Shown piece by piece: positions 1 through 7,765 of a stretch of DNA of 12,753 bases; position 1 is the stretch's first letter; the number at the start of each line of letters is the position of its first letter. The translations under genes were made by a program, and so were the position numbers. The DNA lies in the NCBI GenBank assembly GCA_013203065.1, contig JABMQV010000781.1, positions 1 to 12,753 on the forward strand, given 5' to 3'. The notes under the pieces were generated by a model. It searched no databases. It saw only the letters and a program-made list of their open reading frames with translations, and was not told the DNA's origin. This DNA comes from Desulfobacteraceae bacterium (GTDB lineage Bacteria > Desulfobacterota > DSM-4660 > Desulfatiglandales > Desulfatiglandaceae).

Positions 1-1184
1 GCAGGTTCTGTAACGCCCTTCTCTGTTCCGGCTACCTTTGCGGTATATCCGCTGATGAAGTGATACATGGCCTGGTCCGGTGTTAACCTGGCAATGGGGG
101 GCAACACGCCAAAGGCATCCGCCGTTAGCATAATGATGCTGCTTGGATGACCGCCCATCCTTGACCGAACAATGTTTGGAAGGTGAGTCAATGGATAAGA
201 GGCCCGGGTATTTTCTGTCAGAGATGCGTCGTCCAGATCAATACGGCGTATGGTTGGATCTATGGAAACGTTTTCCAGGATTGTGCCAAAACGTCTGGTG
301 CACTCATAAATCTCAGGCTCCGCCTCGCGGGAAAGCTGGATCACTTTGGCATAACAACCTCCTTCAAAATTGAATATCCCGTTATCGGACCAGCCATGCT
401 CATCATCACCGATGAGTAATCGATTGGGGTCTGCCGAAAGGGTCGTTTTCCCTGTCCCCGACAGACCAAAGAATATGGCCACATCATTTGGATCATCCTT
501 GCTTACGTTTGCTGAGCAGTGCATTGAAAGAACGTCCTTGGCAGGAAGCAGGAAATTCAGCCCTGTAAAAATCGACTTTTTGATCTCTCCGGCATATGCG
601 GTCCCGCCGATGAGCACAAATTTTTTGCTGATATGCAGGGCCACAAAGGTTCCGCTTCGTGTCAGGTCCTCTTCCGGATCAGCATTAAAGTTCGGACAGT
701 GCAGCACCGTAAAATCCGGGACAAAATCTTTGATGACTTGACGTTCCCTTGGCAGCTGGAGAAACATATTTCGGGCAAAAAGATTGTGCCAGGCATATTC
801 AGTGACCACACGGACAGACTCACGGTACTGTTCATCGGCCCCCGCATAGCAGTCTTGAACAAACACGGTCTTACCGCGTAGATAGGCTGCCATGCGTTTG
901 TGCAGGGCATTGAATCGTTCCTCCGGGTATCTCACATTGACCTGGCCCCACCAAACATCATCCGTGGTTCCCGGTTCGTCCACGACATATTTATCCTTTG
1001 CAGCCCGGCCGGTGTGCTGCCCCATGTTCACCACCAGAGGACCCAGGTGGGCCATTTGCCCCTCATAACGACGTATGGCATGTTCATACAATTCGGGGGT
1101 TGAAGCGTTCCAGTAGACCTGGCCAAGCTGATGCAGTCCCAGGTATTCCAGAGCATAATCCGGGATTAAATCCTTAATTTCCAT
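1..1184 (-). CDS. pckA: ATP-dependent phosphoenolpyruvate carboxykinase (3' end outside window)
   Basis: Catalyses oxaloacetate + ATP to phosphoenolpyruvate + CO2 + ADP, the first committed step of gluconeogenesis, in the cytoplasm; in some anaerobes it runs in reverse. I translated the minus strand: one uninterrupted frame of 394 codons runs off the window edge. The family is usually about 530 residues, so roughly the last quarter is missing. Visible motifs are YAGEIKK (residues 198-203, substrate and metal lysines), SMHCSANV with H222 (metal ligand), the P-loop GLSGTGKTT at 240-248, the following LIGDDEHGW segment, and [18 protein letters not shown] then [12 protein letters not shown] near the cut end. 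The start ATG at 1184 has a strong Shine-Dalgarno (GAGGAGG, about 6 nt upstream). It lies 69 nt after the two-helix membrane protein gene, with no clear terminator between, so co-transcription is possible. The P-loop type and these motifs separate it from the GTP-dependent family. Confidence 0.97.
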   Translation of the reverse strand, partial: MEIKDLIPDYALEYLGLHQLGQVYWNASTPELYEHAIRRYEGQMAHLGPLVVNMGQHTGRAAKDKYVVDEPGTTDDVWWGQVNVRYPEERFNALHKRMAAYLRGKTVFVQDCYAGADEQYRESVRVVTEYAWHNLFARNMFLQLPRERQVIKDFVPDFTVLHCPNFNADPEEDLTRSGTFVALHISKKFVLIGGTAYAGEIKKSIFTGLNFLLPAKDVLSMHCSANVSKDDPNDVAIFFGLSGTGKTTLSADPNRLLIGDDEHGWSDNGIFNFEGGCYAKVIQLSREAEPEIYECTRRFGTILENVSIDPTIRRIDLDDASLTENTRASYPLTHLPNIVRSRMGGHPSSIIMLTADAFGVLPPIARLTPDQAMYHFISGYTAKVAGTEKGVTEP

Positions 1185-1253
1185 AATATTCCTCCTCTCA
1201 TGGTTGGTAACTTTTTGACAGGTTGTTGCACCAATCCTCCGGGCCTTTGCCTT

Positions 1254-1442
1254 TCAAAGCACACCAGCCAGAAAGGCCAGGCCCGCGTGTATGATGGCGC
1301 TGACAAAGAGAATAATACCCGATCTCTTGTGGGTTTTATGCGACACCTTTATCCAGCGCATGCCCGTGCTCAGCTGAAAGACGAGCAGAATGAGATTCAG
1401 GATACCGAGGATCAATATGAGTGAAACACCGCCAATGGACAT
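1254..1442 (-). CDS. Small two-helix membrane protein with His-X13-His helix
   Basis: A 62-residue, strongly hydrophobic protein of unknown function. Two membrane segments are visible, about residues 5-23 and 41-60, joined by a basic loop (RWIKVSHKTHKR). H38 and H52 are separated by 13 residues, the spacing used for heme b ligands in cytochrome b and ferric-reductase helices; H35 is nearby. The start ATG at 1442 is only 9 nt after the stop of the SORL gene, and its likely ribosome site (GAGGTGA) lies inside that gene's end, so the two are almost surely translated from one message. The fit of helix and histidines suggests a minimal heme-b or quinone-linked anchor for the exported SORL protein. 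That role is inference; a single His-X13-His helix would have to pair with another copy or partner to complete bis-His ligation. Confidence 0.8.
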   Translation of the reverse strand: MSIGGVSLILILGILNLILLVFQLSTGMRWIKVSHKTHKRSGIILFVSAIIHAGLAFLAGVL

Positions 1443-1451
1443 GGTTCTCTT

Positions 1452-1841
1452 TCACCTCACGGAAACGGTCTTTTTTGCCGGACCGGCGCTACCGTGTATG
1501 TTGCAGTTGGCCTCAGCCACGATTTCCAGGGGACCATCGACCCTGCAACGTATCTCCCTTGAAAAATAGGCGTCTTCAGGCCTCTTGGAGGATGAAAATT
1601 CCCATTTTTCCACCTCTTTTCCGTTTACACTGACCTTTACCTCTTCCGTGTAGTGAAAAAGATTGTTTCCACTGTGTTTGACATTCAATAGGATGGTAAT
1701 CTCGGATCCCTTCTCGGCCGTGGCCGGTGCCTCAATTGTCACAGAGGATTTATTGGCAGAACTGAGTGGGGGGAAGCAGAGGAACGACAAAGAAATGAAA
1801 ACAACCAATGAAATGCCCATCCGGTATTTCAATTTTCCCAT
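1452..1841 (-). CDS. Exported desulfoferrodoxin-like (SORL domain) protein
   Basis: A 129-residue protein with a signal peptide (basic MGKLKYR, hydrophobic 8-24, likely cut after SSA at about 29) followed by one domain resembling the C-terminal, superoxide-reductase-like domain of desulfoferrodoxin. Matching landmarks are VTIEAPA, KH at 55-56 (HPM position), LFHYTEEV with H63 (HYI/HWI position), a PEDAYF segment near 88-93, and the hallmark CNIHG with C113 and H116. In desulfoferrodoxin the Fe(SCys)(NHis)4 centre has a further histidine in a KHxP motif; here that place reads KSSVT, so one ligand appears missing. I chose the ATG at 1841 because AAAGGAGGT sits 6 nt upstream; the frame stays open upstream to 2030 but that would overlap the VOC gene and destroy the signal peptide. 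Periplasmic location is inferred. It may handle superoxide or another small oxidant, or may only be an electron carrier. Confidence 0.85.
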   Translation of the reverse strand: MGKLKYRMGISLVVFISLSFLCFPPLSSANKSSVTIEAPATAEKGSEITILLNVKHSGNNLFHYTEEVKVSVNGKEVEKWEFSSSKRPEDAYFSREIRCRVDGPLEIVAEANCNIHGSAGPAKKTVSVR

Positions 1842-1962
1842 GTTCAAACCTCCTTTGGCTAGTGGTGCATGTCCACGATCTTCGAACATGGCGAAAGCCT
1901 GGCACAGATTTGTTGCACTGTGGGAAATCCAGTCCCATGGCCGAAGACTGGGCCTGGCTTCT

Positions 1963-2331
1963 TCACGAATGGTAAGTGATTTCAACAAGATTACCATCCG
2001 GATCGCAGCAGAAGAGGTAGTCTGATCCATCCGGACGTTTTCCCGGCCCTTCCATTATCTTAATCCCCCGGGACTTGAGGTCTTGGACCGTCCCATCGAA
2101 GTCCTCCACCTCAAGGGCAATATGCCGCATGGTTATGGGGATTTCCTCGTCCTTGACCATCAGGTGGAGCTGGGCACTCGGGCCCACCTGATACCAATGT
2201 CCGGGAAAATTGAAATCGGGTCTGGAAATGGATTTGAGGCCCAAGGCCTCTCCGTAAAACGCCATGCATTCTTCCAGGTTCCGAACGACCATACCCACAT
2301 GGCTATATTCCTTGACGCGAATCATTCTCAT
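1963..2331 (-). CDS. VOC family (glyoxalase / bleomycin-resistance / dioxygenase-like) protein
   Basis: A 122-residue protein with the two beta-alpha-beta-beta-beta halves of the vicinal oxygen chelate superfamily. The first half opens with YSHVGMVVRNLEECMAFYGEALGL (about 9-32), the second with RHIALEVEDFDG (69-80) and ends with the typical DPDGNLVEITYH (110-121). Likely metal-binding residues are H11, H56 (QLHLM), H70 and E117, the same layout as glyoxalase I and methylmalonyl-CoA epimerase. Length is normal for a single-domain glyoxalase-type member. The substrate cannot be read from sequence. Start ATG at 2331 has an AAGGAT-type site about 9 nt upstream; a second in-frame ATG two codons later is possible. 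It is the first gene after the promoter at 2530-2558 and is followed after 121 nt by the SORL gene. Confidence 0.9.
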   Translation of the reverse strand: MRMIRVKEYSHVGMVVRNLEECMAFYGEALGLKSISRPDFNFPGHWYQVGPSAQLHLMVKDEEIPITMRHIALEVEDFDGTVQDLKSRGIKIMEGPGKRPDGSDYLFCCDPDGNLVEITYHS

Positions 2332-2412
2332 CCCCCGATCCTTGATGGGTTAACGCTAATAAAAGAAATCCCTCTTCCAGAGTCTTTGCGCCTAACTCAT
2401 CCGCAGCCGTTT

Positions 2413-2516
2413 GTCATGAGTCATTAGTCATTGGTCATTTATCGTTTATCTTTTATCATTTGTTATCGGTTATTGGTCAATGTCTTTCTCGTTTTTCAAT
2501 CATCAATCATCAATCC
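2413..2516. repeat. Degenerate 7-bp tandem repeats in the leader of the VOC gene
   Basis: Four head-to-tail copies of GTCATTN (2413-2440) run into looser TTTATC-type units (to about 2467) and a GTTATT/GGTCAAT stretch. A second perfect heptamer run follows at 2496-2516 (TCAATCA twice, then TCAATCC). The 2332-2610 gap holds no ORF of its own that looks coding. The array lies between the promoter at 2530-2558 and the VOC start, so it would be transcribed as 5' leader. It resembles in style the heptameric STRR repeats known from cyanobacteria, though the units differ. Confidence 0.7.
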
Positions 2517-2529
2517 AATTAGTGAGATC

Positions 2530-2558
2530 AGTATACGAAAATTGAATTTGGGGGTCAA
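2530..2558 (-). promoter_or_regulatory. Sigma70-like promoter for the VOC-SORL-membrane protein operon
   Basis: On the minus strand TTGACC (2558-2553) is followed after exactly 17 nt by TATACT (2535-2530), five of six matches to each consensus hexamer. Transcription would begin near 2522, giving a leader of about 190 nt before the VOC ATG. A second, weaker candidate (TTGACC at 2480-2475, 17 nt, GATAAA at 2457-2452) lies within the repeat array. Confidence 0.55.
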
Positions 2559-2610
2559 GGCTGAGGCTGGTCTATGTATTTTGGTGCGTGGGATCTTTAT
2601 GAAAACAGGT

Positions 2611-4218
2611 CTATGGGGATTTCTTGGATCCGGCCCTGCCTTTGGGGCGGGAACTTGAGGGACGAGGGCGTCCTCTTTTTGGCCAACGACTGCTTTGGGG
2701 TTTCCCCTGAGTGGCGGGGGCTGGCCTCCCACGTCGGGACATGCCCCTTCTCCTTGAAAGGACAGGTTTGGGCATGGTGAGCCATGCTTCCTCCGGCTCT
2801 ATACAGATTAACTTACGGCCAATAAACTCCTCAATGGCGGGAATGTAGAAGGCGTCTTGCTCATCTGCGAAGCTGACCGAGGTACCGGTTGCGCTGGCCC
2901 GGCCAGTTCGTCCGATCCGGTGTACGTAATCTTCCGGATCATATGGCAATTTGAAATTGATGACATGATCCATACCTTCGATGTGAATGCCGCGTCCGGC
3001 CACATCTGTTGCGACCAGTACCCGGATCTTTCCGGCCTTGAATTCCTCAAGACGCCGAATCCGTTGTTTTTGGGGAACATCACCGGAAAGCACAGAACAG
3101 TTGATGCCATAACGGGTCAATCGCTCCGCAAGCCGTCTCACCTCATCACGCCGGTTGCAAAAAACAAGCGCCCGATCCAGGTTCTTCCGGCTGATGATGT
3201 TTAACAATAAAGCGAATTTTTCATTGGCGGTCACGATGTAGACAACCTGCTCCACACTCTCCACCGCGACCTGTTCCGGTTCAATCACAACGGTTACAGG
3301 GTTGAGGGTCCATTGGGAGGCGAGGCGGGTGATCTCATCGGTCAGCGTAGCGCCAAAAAGCAGTGTCTGGCGCTTGTCTTTCGGTGGCGTGCTGTAGATG
3401 ATCTTTCGGACGTCCGGGATAAAACCCATGTCCAGCATACGATCAGCCTCGTCGATAATCAACACCTCGATCCTTTTCAAATTAATGTCGTGTCGCCGGT
3501 GAAAGTCGAGCAATCTTCCGGGGGTCGCGACGATGATATCCACGGGATCGGAGGTTAGCTGCCTTCTCTGTTTTTCATAATCCATGCCGCCGAAGACGGA
3601 AATGACTTTCACAGTACAATACTTGGCCAGTTGTCGAGCTTCCTCGGAAATCTGGAGCACCAACTCGCGGGTGGGGGCAACGATCAAGACCCGGGGGGTG
3701 CCAGGTTTTCGTTTATTCTGGATGGGATTTTTCAGTATCAGGGTAATGACGCTGATCAGGAAGGCAGCCGTCTTCCCCGTACCGGTCTGGGCCCTGCCGT
3801 TTGCGTCCTTGCCGGAAAGGGTGCTGGGGAGGATTTCAGCCTGAATTGGTGTACAGTACTCGAAGCCGAGATCGCTGATGGCATGAAGCAGGGGGTGGGG
3901 AAGATCCAAATCATGAAATCGGGTCTTGCCTTGGGCAGGCGGGACGTTGAACTGTGAAATGTCCCACCTCTTTCTCTGTGCCTTTCCGGCGGAAACTGTC
4001 GGCGGATTCTCGGTTCTGCGATCTTGGTTCGCTTCCTTCCGCCGAGGTGGTCTACGAACTGAGCGGGTTTCCCGATCAGGGGATAATAGCGGTTGAGCGG
4101 GTTTTGCAATGGATTTTTTCTCTTTCCGGGACTCCTGTTTCTGGCTATCTCCGCTTTTTGTTTCAGCTCTGATAATCTTGCTGATTCTTTTTATTGATTT
4201 CTGAAAGAATTTTTTCAT
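2611..4218 (-). CDS. rhlB: RhlB-type DEAD-box ATP-dependent RNA helicase
   Basis: ATP-driven RNA unwinding or remodelling protein, 535 residues. All core motifs are present: Q motif FEYCTPIQ (119-126), motif I AQTGTGKT (143-150), PTRELVLQI (182-190), TPGRLLD (232-238), DEAD at 256-259 within [13 protein letters not shown], motif III as FGAT (288-291, usually SAT), [13 protein letters not shown] (351-363), [12 protein letters not shown] (404-415) and HRIGRTGR (433-440). The core reads closest to proteobacterial RhlB ([27 protein letters not shown]). RhlB of E. coli is about 420 residues; the extra length here is a basic N-terminal arm (1-84) and an Arg/Pro/Ser-rich tail (487-535), probably RNA- or degradosome-binding. 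Start ATG at 4218 has GGAGGT upstream, but spacing is long (about 16 nt), and no better in-frame start is visible. It appears to be a single-gene unit. Confidence 0.95.
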   Translation of the reverse strand: MKKFFQKSIKRISKIIRAETKSGDSQKQESRKEKKSIAKPAQPLLSPDRETRSVRRPPRRKEANQDRRTENPPTVSAGKAQRKRWDISQFNVPPAQGKTRFHDLDLPHPLLHAISDLGFEYCTPIQAEILPSTLSGKDANGRAQTGTGKTAAFLISVITLILKNPIQNKRKPGTPRVLIVAPTRELVLQISEEARQLAKYCTVKVISVFGGMDYEKQRRQLTSDPVDIIVATPGRLLDFHRRHDINLKRIEVLIIDEADRMLDMGFIPDVRKIIYSTPPKDKRQTLLFGATLTDEITRLASQWTLNPVTVVIEPEQVAVESVEQVVYIVTANEKFALLLNIISRKNLDRALVFCNRRDEVRRLAERLTRYGINCSVLSGDVPQKQRIRRLEEFKAGKIRVLVATDVAGRGIHIEGMDHVINFKLPYDPEDYVHRIGRTGRASATGTSVSFADEQDAFYIPAIEEFIGRKLICIEPEEAWLTMPKPVLSRRRGMSRRGRPAPATQGKPQSSRWPKRGRPRPSSSRPKGRAGSKKSP

Positions 4219-4282
4219 TTACTGTATACGAATTACCTCCAACCTGCTTTTTATGTAACAACCCGCATCCTTCTGTTGTGGG

Positions 4283-4315
4283 TCTTGCACTGTCCCCGAA
4301 AATATAAATATCTCC
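4283..4315 (-). promoter_or_regulatory. Possible weak promoter before the helicase gene
   Basis: The 153-nt gap between the MaoC gene and the helicase holds an AT-rich patch on the minus strand (GATATTTATATTTT) with a TTGTGC box 17-19 nt upstream. Match to sigma70 consensus is only fair, and the exact -10 register is unclear. No other structure is evident in this gap. Confidence 0.2.
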
Positions 4316-4371
4316 CTGGAGTTTCGCACAATCCCTACAACGAAATCAGGCTCCAACGCCACCGAGGCATA

Positions 4372-5208
4372 TTAGGATACCTCCGCTATACCGTTTCCAA
4401 GGACCAAATTCCCATCCTGGTTTATTGTCCTGACGATACACTTCCCGCCGTCTATCTCCCACCCTTCCGTAATAAGGGTGTCACCAGGGAACACGACCCC
4501 CACGAACCTGGCAGAAAAGGACCTGAAACGGCCCGGATCACTGCCGCAGATACTGTGGAGAATGGCCCTCCCCGTAAACCCATAAGTACAAAGGCCATGA
4601 AGGATGGGACCCTCAAGTCCTCCCAGCTTAGCGAACTCCGGGTCCACGTGGAGGGGGTTCTTGTCGCCGTTGAGCCGGTAAAGAGCGGCCTGGTCGGGAG
4701 AGGTCTCATATTCCACCCGGAAATCCGGGGCCTTTCCTTCAGGGGGATCGAACCTCTCAGACTTGGTTCCCCTATCCCCTCCAAAGTTGCCCGCGCTTCG
4801 ATCCATAATGACCACCCTGTTTTCAAAGAGGAGTTGACCTTGTTCGTCCTTGGTCTCAAAACCTATATTGAGAACCGCACCTTTGTCCCCTTTATCATAA
4901 ACAGAGCTCCATATTCCCGTTGAATGGATGGTCCCGGAGGTAGCTGGCTGGTGGTGAAGCACGATCTTCTGCTCCCCGTGCAGAACGGTTGGGAGGTTAA
5001 GTCCGGCATCGGCCATCAAGGTAATAAGTGCCGGCATATAAGGAAGCACGCCAAATGTGGGAAAGACCTTCAGGTTTTTCTCATACACAAAGTCAAGTTC
5101 CTCCACACCGGCCCCGATTCCAAGGGCATACAGTATCACCGCGTCCTGGTCATAGGTAAAGGCGATTGATTCTGTCTTTTTTCCAATAAGATCAAGATTA
5201 AGGGTCAT
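4372..5208 (-). CDS. MaoC-family (hydratase 2 type) enoyl-CoA hydratase/dehydratase
   Basis: A 278-residue protein built from two hot-dog halves, like eukaryotic peroxisomal hydratase 2 and its bacterial relatives, which add water to trans-2-enoyl-CoA to give (R)-3-hydroxyacyl-CoA. The N-terminal half (about 5-135) is the non-catalytic-looking fold with YALGIGA and a PTFGVLPYMP segment. The C-terminal half (165-278) carries the catalytic signature YRLNGDKNPLHVDPEFA (177-193) with D182 and H187, then GPILHGLCTYGF (200-211). This matches the Asp/His pair of (R)-specific hydratases closely, so the active site looks intact. Start ATG at 5208 has GGAGGA 6 nt upstream. It lies between an aminotransferase and the helicase with no partner dehydrogenase or acyl-CoA gene nearby, so substrate and pathway (fatty acid, aromatic-derived or branched acyl-CoA) are open. 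Confidence 0.93.
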   Translation of the reverse strand: MTLNLDLIGKKTESIAFTYDQDAVILYALGIGAGVEELDFVYEKNLKVFPTFGVLPYMPALITLMADAGLNLPTVLHGEQKIVLHHQPATSGTIHSTGIWSSVYDKGDKGAVLNIGFETKDEQGQLLFENRVVIMDRSAGNFGGDRGTKSERFDPPEGKAPDFRVEYETSPDQAALYRLNGDKNPLHVDPEFAKLGGLEGPILHGLCTYGFTGRAILHSICGSDPGRFRSFSARFVGVVFPGDTLITEGWEIDGGKCIVRTINQDGNLVLGNGIAEVS

Positions 5209-5270
5209 CTATATCCTCCGTTTTTTAAAGTCTGCCTTTCCCCAAAGTGCCTTATTTCTGTCCAAATTCC

Positions 5271-6428
5271 TTACACTCGCTCTTTCAACCGAACCAGCCG
5301 CTCGCCCACTTCCACCAATGTCTTCTCATCCTTGGCAAAATGAAAACGGATCAAATGTTTGATGGGTTCGTGGAAAAAGCTTGATCCGGGTACCGCCGCA
5401 ACGCCGATCTCTTTGGCGAGCCAGTAGCAAAAGTCGGTGTCATCGGAAAAATCAAAATCGGAAATATCTACCAGAACATAATATGCCCCGTTTGGTTTGG
5501 TATAGCGCAACTCTGCCTGCTCAAGATAGCTCAGGAAAAGATCGCGTCGCCGGGTGTAACCGGTCTGTAGCTGTTCGTAGTAGCTCATGGGAAACCCCAA
5601 AGCCGTCACAGCAGCCTGTTGCAAGGGAGCGGGAGCTCCGACCGTCAAAAAGTCGTGAACCTTGCGGGCCCCGTTAATGATCTCTGGCGACGAAATGACA
5701 TACCCCAACCGCCAGCCTGTGATGGAATATGTCTTTGAAAGCGAACTGCAGGAAAGGGTGCGTTCAAACATCCCGGGCAGACTGGCAATGTAGGCGTGCT
5801 GGTTCGGGGCATAAACAATATGCTCATAAACTTCGTCAGTGATTATGAATGCATCAAACTCTTGGGCAAGTTCGGCAATGAACTGGAGTTCATCACGGGT
5901 GAAGACCTTGCCTGACGGGTTAGATGGGTTGCATAGGACCAGTGCCTTCACACCCCGCTCGAAAGCACGCCGCAATTCATCCGGGTCGAATTCGAATTCT
6001 GGAGGACGAAGGGGAATATAGATAGGTTCCGAGCTCGACAAGATGGTATCGGCACCATAGTTTTCGTAGAATGGCGAGAAGACAATCACCCGGTCTCCCG
6101 GATTGCAGACCGTCATCATTGCCACCATCATGGCCTCGGTACTCCCGCAGGTGACAACAATGTGGTCATCCGGATCCAAATCGATTCCCATCCACCTTTG
6201 TTGCTTACGGGCAAGGGCTGTCCGAAAGTTAGGCGCCCCCCAAGTTATGGCGTATTGGTGATATCCATCGTCCAGTGCACGTTTTGCGGCGGCCACCAGT
6301 TCATCAGGGGGATCGAAATCCGGAAATCCTTGTGATAGATTGATGGCGCCATACTTGTTGGCGACCCGGGTCATATCGCGGATGACAGATTCCGTAAAAT
6401 ATTTTAGGCGATTAGAGATTTTGGGCAT
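5271..6428 (-). CDS. Class I/II PLP-dependent aminotransferase
   Basis: Transfers an amino group between an amino acid and a 2-oxo acid, cytoplasmic. The 385-residue length is normal for fold-type I subgroup I-gamma enzymes (aspartate, kynurenine/glutamine or methionine aminotransferases). Visible residues: NLSQGFPDF (30-38), CGSTEAM (94-100, phosphate loop), NPSNPSG with N168, TDEVYEHI with D198 and Y201, the PLP-lysine K232 in SLSKTYSITGWRLGY (229-243), and R361 in HLIRFHF for the substrate carboxylate. The LSQGFPDFDPP opening is common in kynurenine/methionine aminotransferase-like members, so substrate assignment to aspartate alone is not safe. The ATG at 6428 has AAGGAG about 12 nt upstream, and a near-consensus promoter lies 49 nt before it. 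Its position just after a Cys/Met enzyme is consistent with sulfur amino-acid work, but this is only context. Confidence 0.94.
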   Translation of the reverse strand: MPKISNRLKYFTESVIRDMTRVANKYGAINLSQGFPDFDPPDELVAAAKRALDDGYHQYAITWGAPNFRTALARKQQRWMGIDLDPDDHIVVTCGSTEAMMVAMMTVCNPGDRVIVFSPFYENYGADTILSSSEPIYIPLRPPEFEFDPDELRRAFERGVKALVLCNPSNPSGKVFTRDELQFIAELAQEFDAFIITDEVYEHIVYAPNQHAYIASLPGMFERTLSCSSLSKTYSITGWRLGYVISSPEIINGARKVHDFLTVGAPAPLQQAAVTALGFPMSYYEQLQTGYTRRRDLFLSYLEQAELRYTKPNGAYYVLVDISDFDFSDDTDFCYWLAKEIGVAAVPGSSFFHEPIKHLIRFHFAKDEKTLVEVGERLVRLKERV

Positions 6429-6476
6429 GGTTCAGGGCATCTCCTTTTGGATTTAACCTTGTCTTTCAAGTGGGGG

Positions 6477-6505
6477 ATAATAGAAAGATACCAATCGGCT
6501 GTCAA
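6477..6505 (-). promoter_or_regulatory. Near-consensus sigma70 promoter of the aminotransferase gene
   Basis: On the minus strand a perfect TTGACA (6505-6500) is followed by a 17-nt spacer and TATTAT (6482-6477, five of six). It lies wholly between the Cys/Met enzyme stop at 6557 and the aminotransferase start at 6428. Transcription would begin about 40 nt before the ATG. This suggests the aminotransferase is expressed independently of the upstream PLP gene. Confidence 0.7.
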
Positions 6506-6556
6506 ATAGAAACCATATTTTGCTTTGAGACCGTCATGCCTAAGTTCTCAATAAAC

Positions 6557-7765
6557 TCAGGCGAGACCCGAGAGCCCTTGATCCAAATCCCGGCATAGAT
6601 CCTCAGGGTCTTCGAGACCCACCGATATCCTGAAAATCCCTTCTCCAGCAAACCCACGAAAGGACTTCTGCTGGCCTGCGCTGAGCTTGAAGGATGACTC
6701 AAAAAGAGCCTGGGTAGGCAAATAAAAAATGAGACTCCGGTGATGGCCCAATGAAACCGCGTAGTGAAAAATTTCCAACCGTTCTTCCAGGATACCTGCC
6801 GCATTTGACCCGTTTTCCACCTGGAAAGTAATCATTCCTGAAAAATTCTTCATCTGCGCCTTTGCGAGGTCGTATTGGGGATGCGAGGGCAAACCCGGAT
6901 ATATTACTTTCTTGACGCTCGTATTTCCTTCCAGAAACTCAGCCAAGCATTGTGCGCCAGCCTCGTGGGCCGCCATCCGAAGCGGCAATGTCGCTATCCC
7001 CCTCATGATGAGCCAGGCGTTAAAGGGGCTAAGAATACCTCCCGTCCGAATGGCCACTTTCTGACGCAGGGGCTCCATATCCTCTGCCCGTCCGAGCAAC
7101 GCGCCACCTACGGCGTCCCCATGCCCGCACAGATACTTGGTGAGGGAGTGGACCACATAATCTGCACCAAGTCGCAGGGGTTTGGTTGCGATCGGTGTGG
7201 CAAAGGTGGAATCCACGGCAAGTTTTGCCCCTGCTGTGTGAGCAATGTCCGCAACGGCACGGATGTCCGTCAACCGTAGGATGGGGTTACAGGGTGTCTC
7301 TGCGTAAACCAGCTTTGTTTCAGAAGTAACAGCCTGCTTCACCTCATCCAGATCAGACATATTTACCTTGGTAATCCTTATCCCCATTCTGAGAAGGATA
7401 TCATTGGTGAGTTCTGCGGTTGCAGCATAAGAAATATCACTGATAACCAGATGATCACCACTGCTTAGATGGTAAAAAAAGAGGGAGGTTACCGCTGCCA
7501 TCCCGCTGCCAAAGGCGACACAGGCTTCAGCACCTTCCAATGCCATGAGTTTTTGCTCGAGCTGTCGGACGGTGGGGTTTCCCCATCTCGTGTAATAATA
7601 GGGGGCATCAGCCTCCAGACCTTCCACGGAAAACGATGCACCCGCGTCGGCCGTAAATGTGGTGGACATGACCAAGTTTGGTGCTGAAGCCCTCGTTATG
7701 GGGTCAGGTTTTTCACCGGCGTGAACCGCCTTTGTTCTCATACCTGTCTGTTGATTGATGTCCAT
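6557..7765 (-). CDS. Cys/Met metabolism PLP-dependent enzyme (cystathionine gamma-synthase/lyase family)
   Basis: A 402-residue member of the trans-sulfuration family (cystathionine gamma-synthase, cystathionine gamma-lyase, methionine gamma-lyase, O-acylhomoserine sulfhydrylase). Family marks: YYYTRWGNPT with Y58 and R60 (phosphate contact from the neighbouring subunit), GSGMAAV (86-92), the ring-stacking tyrosine Y113, ETPCNP (156-161), D185 in AVDSTFATP, the PLP-lysine K210 in HSLTKYLCGHGDAVGG (206-221), LSPFNAWL (245-252) and R378 in FRISVGLED. Two places differ from textbook members: the usual YGGT after Y113 is YAAT, and the SLGG-ESL-HPA segment is SLGHHRSLIFYLPT (338-351), which should change substrate choice. 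I therefore do not assign a single reaction. Start ATG at 7765 has AAGGAG 8 nt upstream. It is followed by the aminotransferase after 128 nt. Confidence 0.92.
   Translation of the reverse strand: MDINQQTGMRTKAVHAGEKPDPITRASAPNLVMSTTFTADAGASFSVEGLEADAPYYYTRWGNPTVRQLEQKLMALEGAEACVAFGSGMAAVTSLFFYHLSSGDHLVISDISYAATAELTNDILLRMGIRITKVNMSDLDEVKQAVTSETKLVYAETPCNPILRLTDIRAVADIAHTAGAKLAVDSTFATPIATKPLRLGADYVVHSLTKYLCGHGDAVGGALLGRAEDMEPLRQKVAIRTGGILSPFNAWLIMRGIATLPLRMAAHEAGAQCLAEFLEGNTSVKKVIYPGLPSHPQYDLAKAQMKNFSGMITFQVENGSNAAGILEERLEIFHYAVSLGHHRSLIFYLPTQALFESSFKLSAGQQKSFRGFAGEGIFRISVGLEDPEDLCRDLDQGLSGLA

Noticed and set aside
370..741. Plus-strand frame of 123 codons opposite pckA
   Set aside because: It is the complement of the PEPCK nucleotide-binding region, whose minus-strand frame is intact with all motifs.
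1842..2030. N-terminal extension of the SORL ORF to 192 codons (start at 2030)
   Set aside because: It would overlap the VOC gene by 68 nt and bury the signal peptide; the ATG at 1841 has an ideal ribosome site and directly gives a typical export signal.
2332..2610. CRISPR array
   Set aside because: Repeat units are only 7 bp and directly adjacent without spacers, so this is a tandem heptamer array, not CRISPR.
4276..4923. Plus-strand open frame of 215 codons opposite the MaoC gene
   Set aside because: It lies antisense to a clear MaoC hydratase with intact catalytic motifs, has no recognisable domain and no ribosome site; it is a frame shadow.
5209..5270. Operon link or promoter between aminotransferase and MaoC genes
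   Set aside because: The 62-nt gap shows neither a terminator nor a convincing promoter; read-through is possible but could not be shown.
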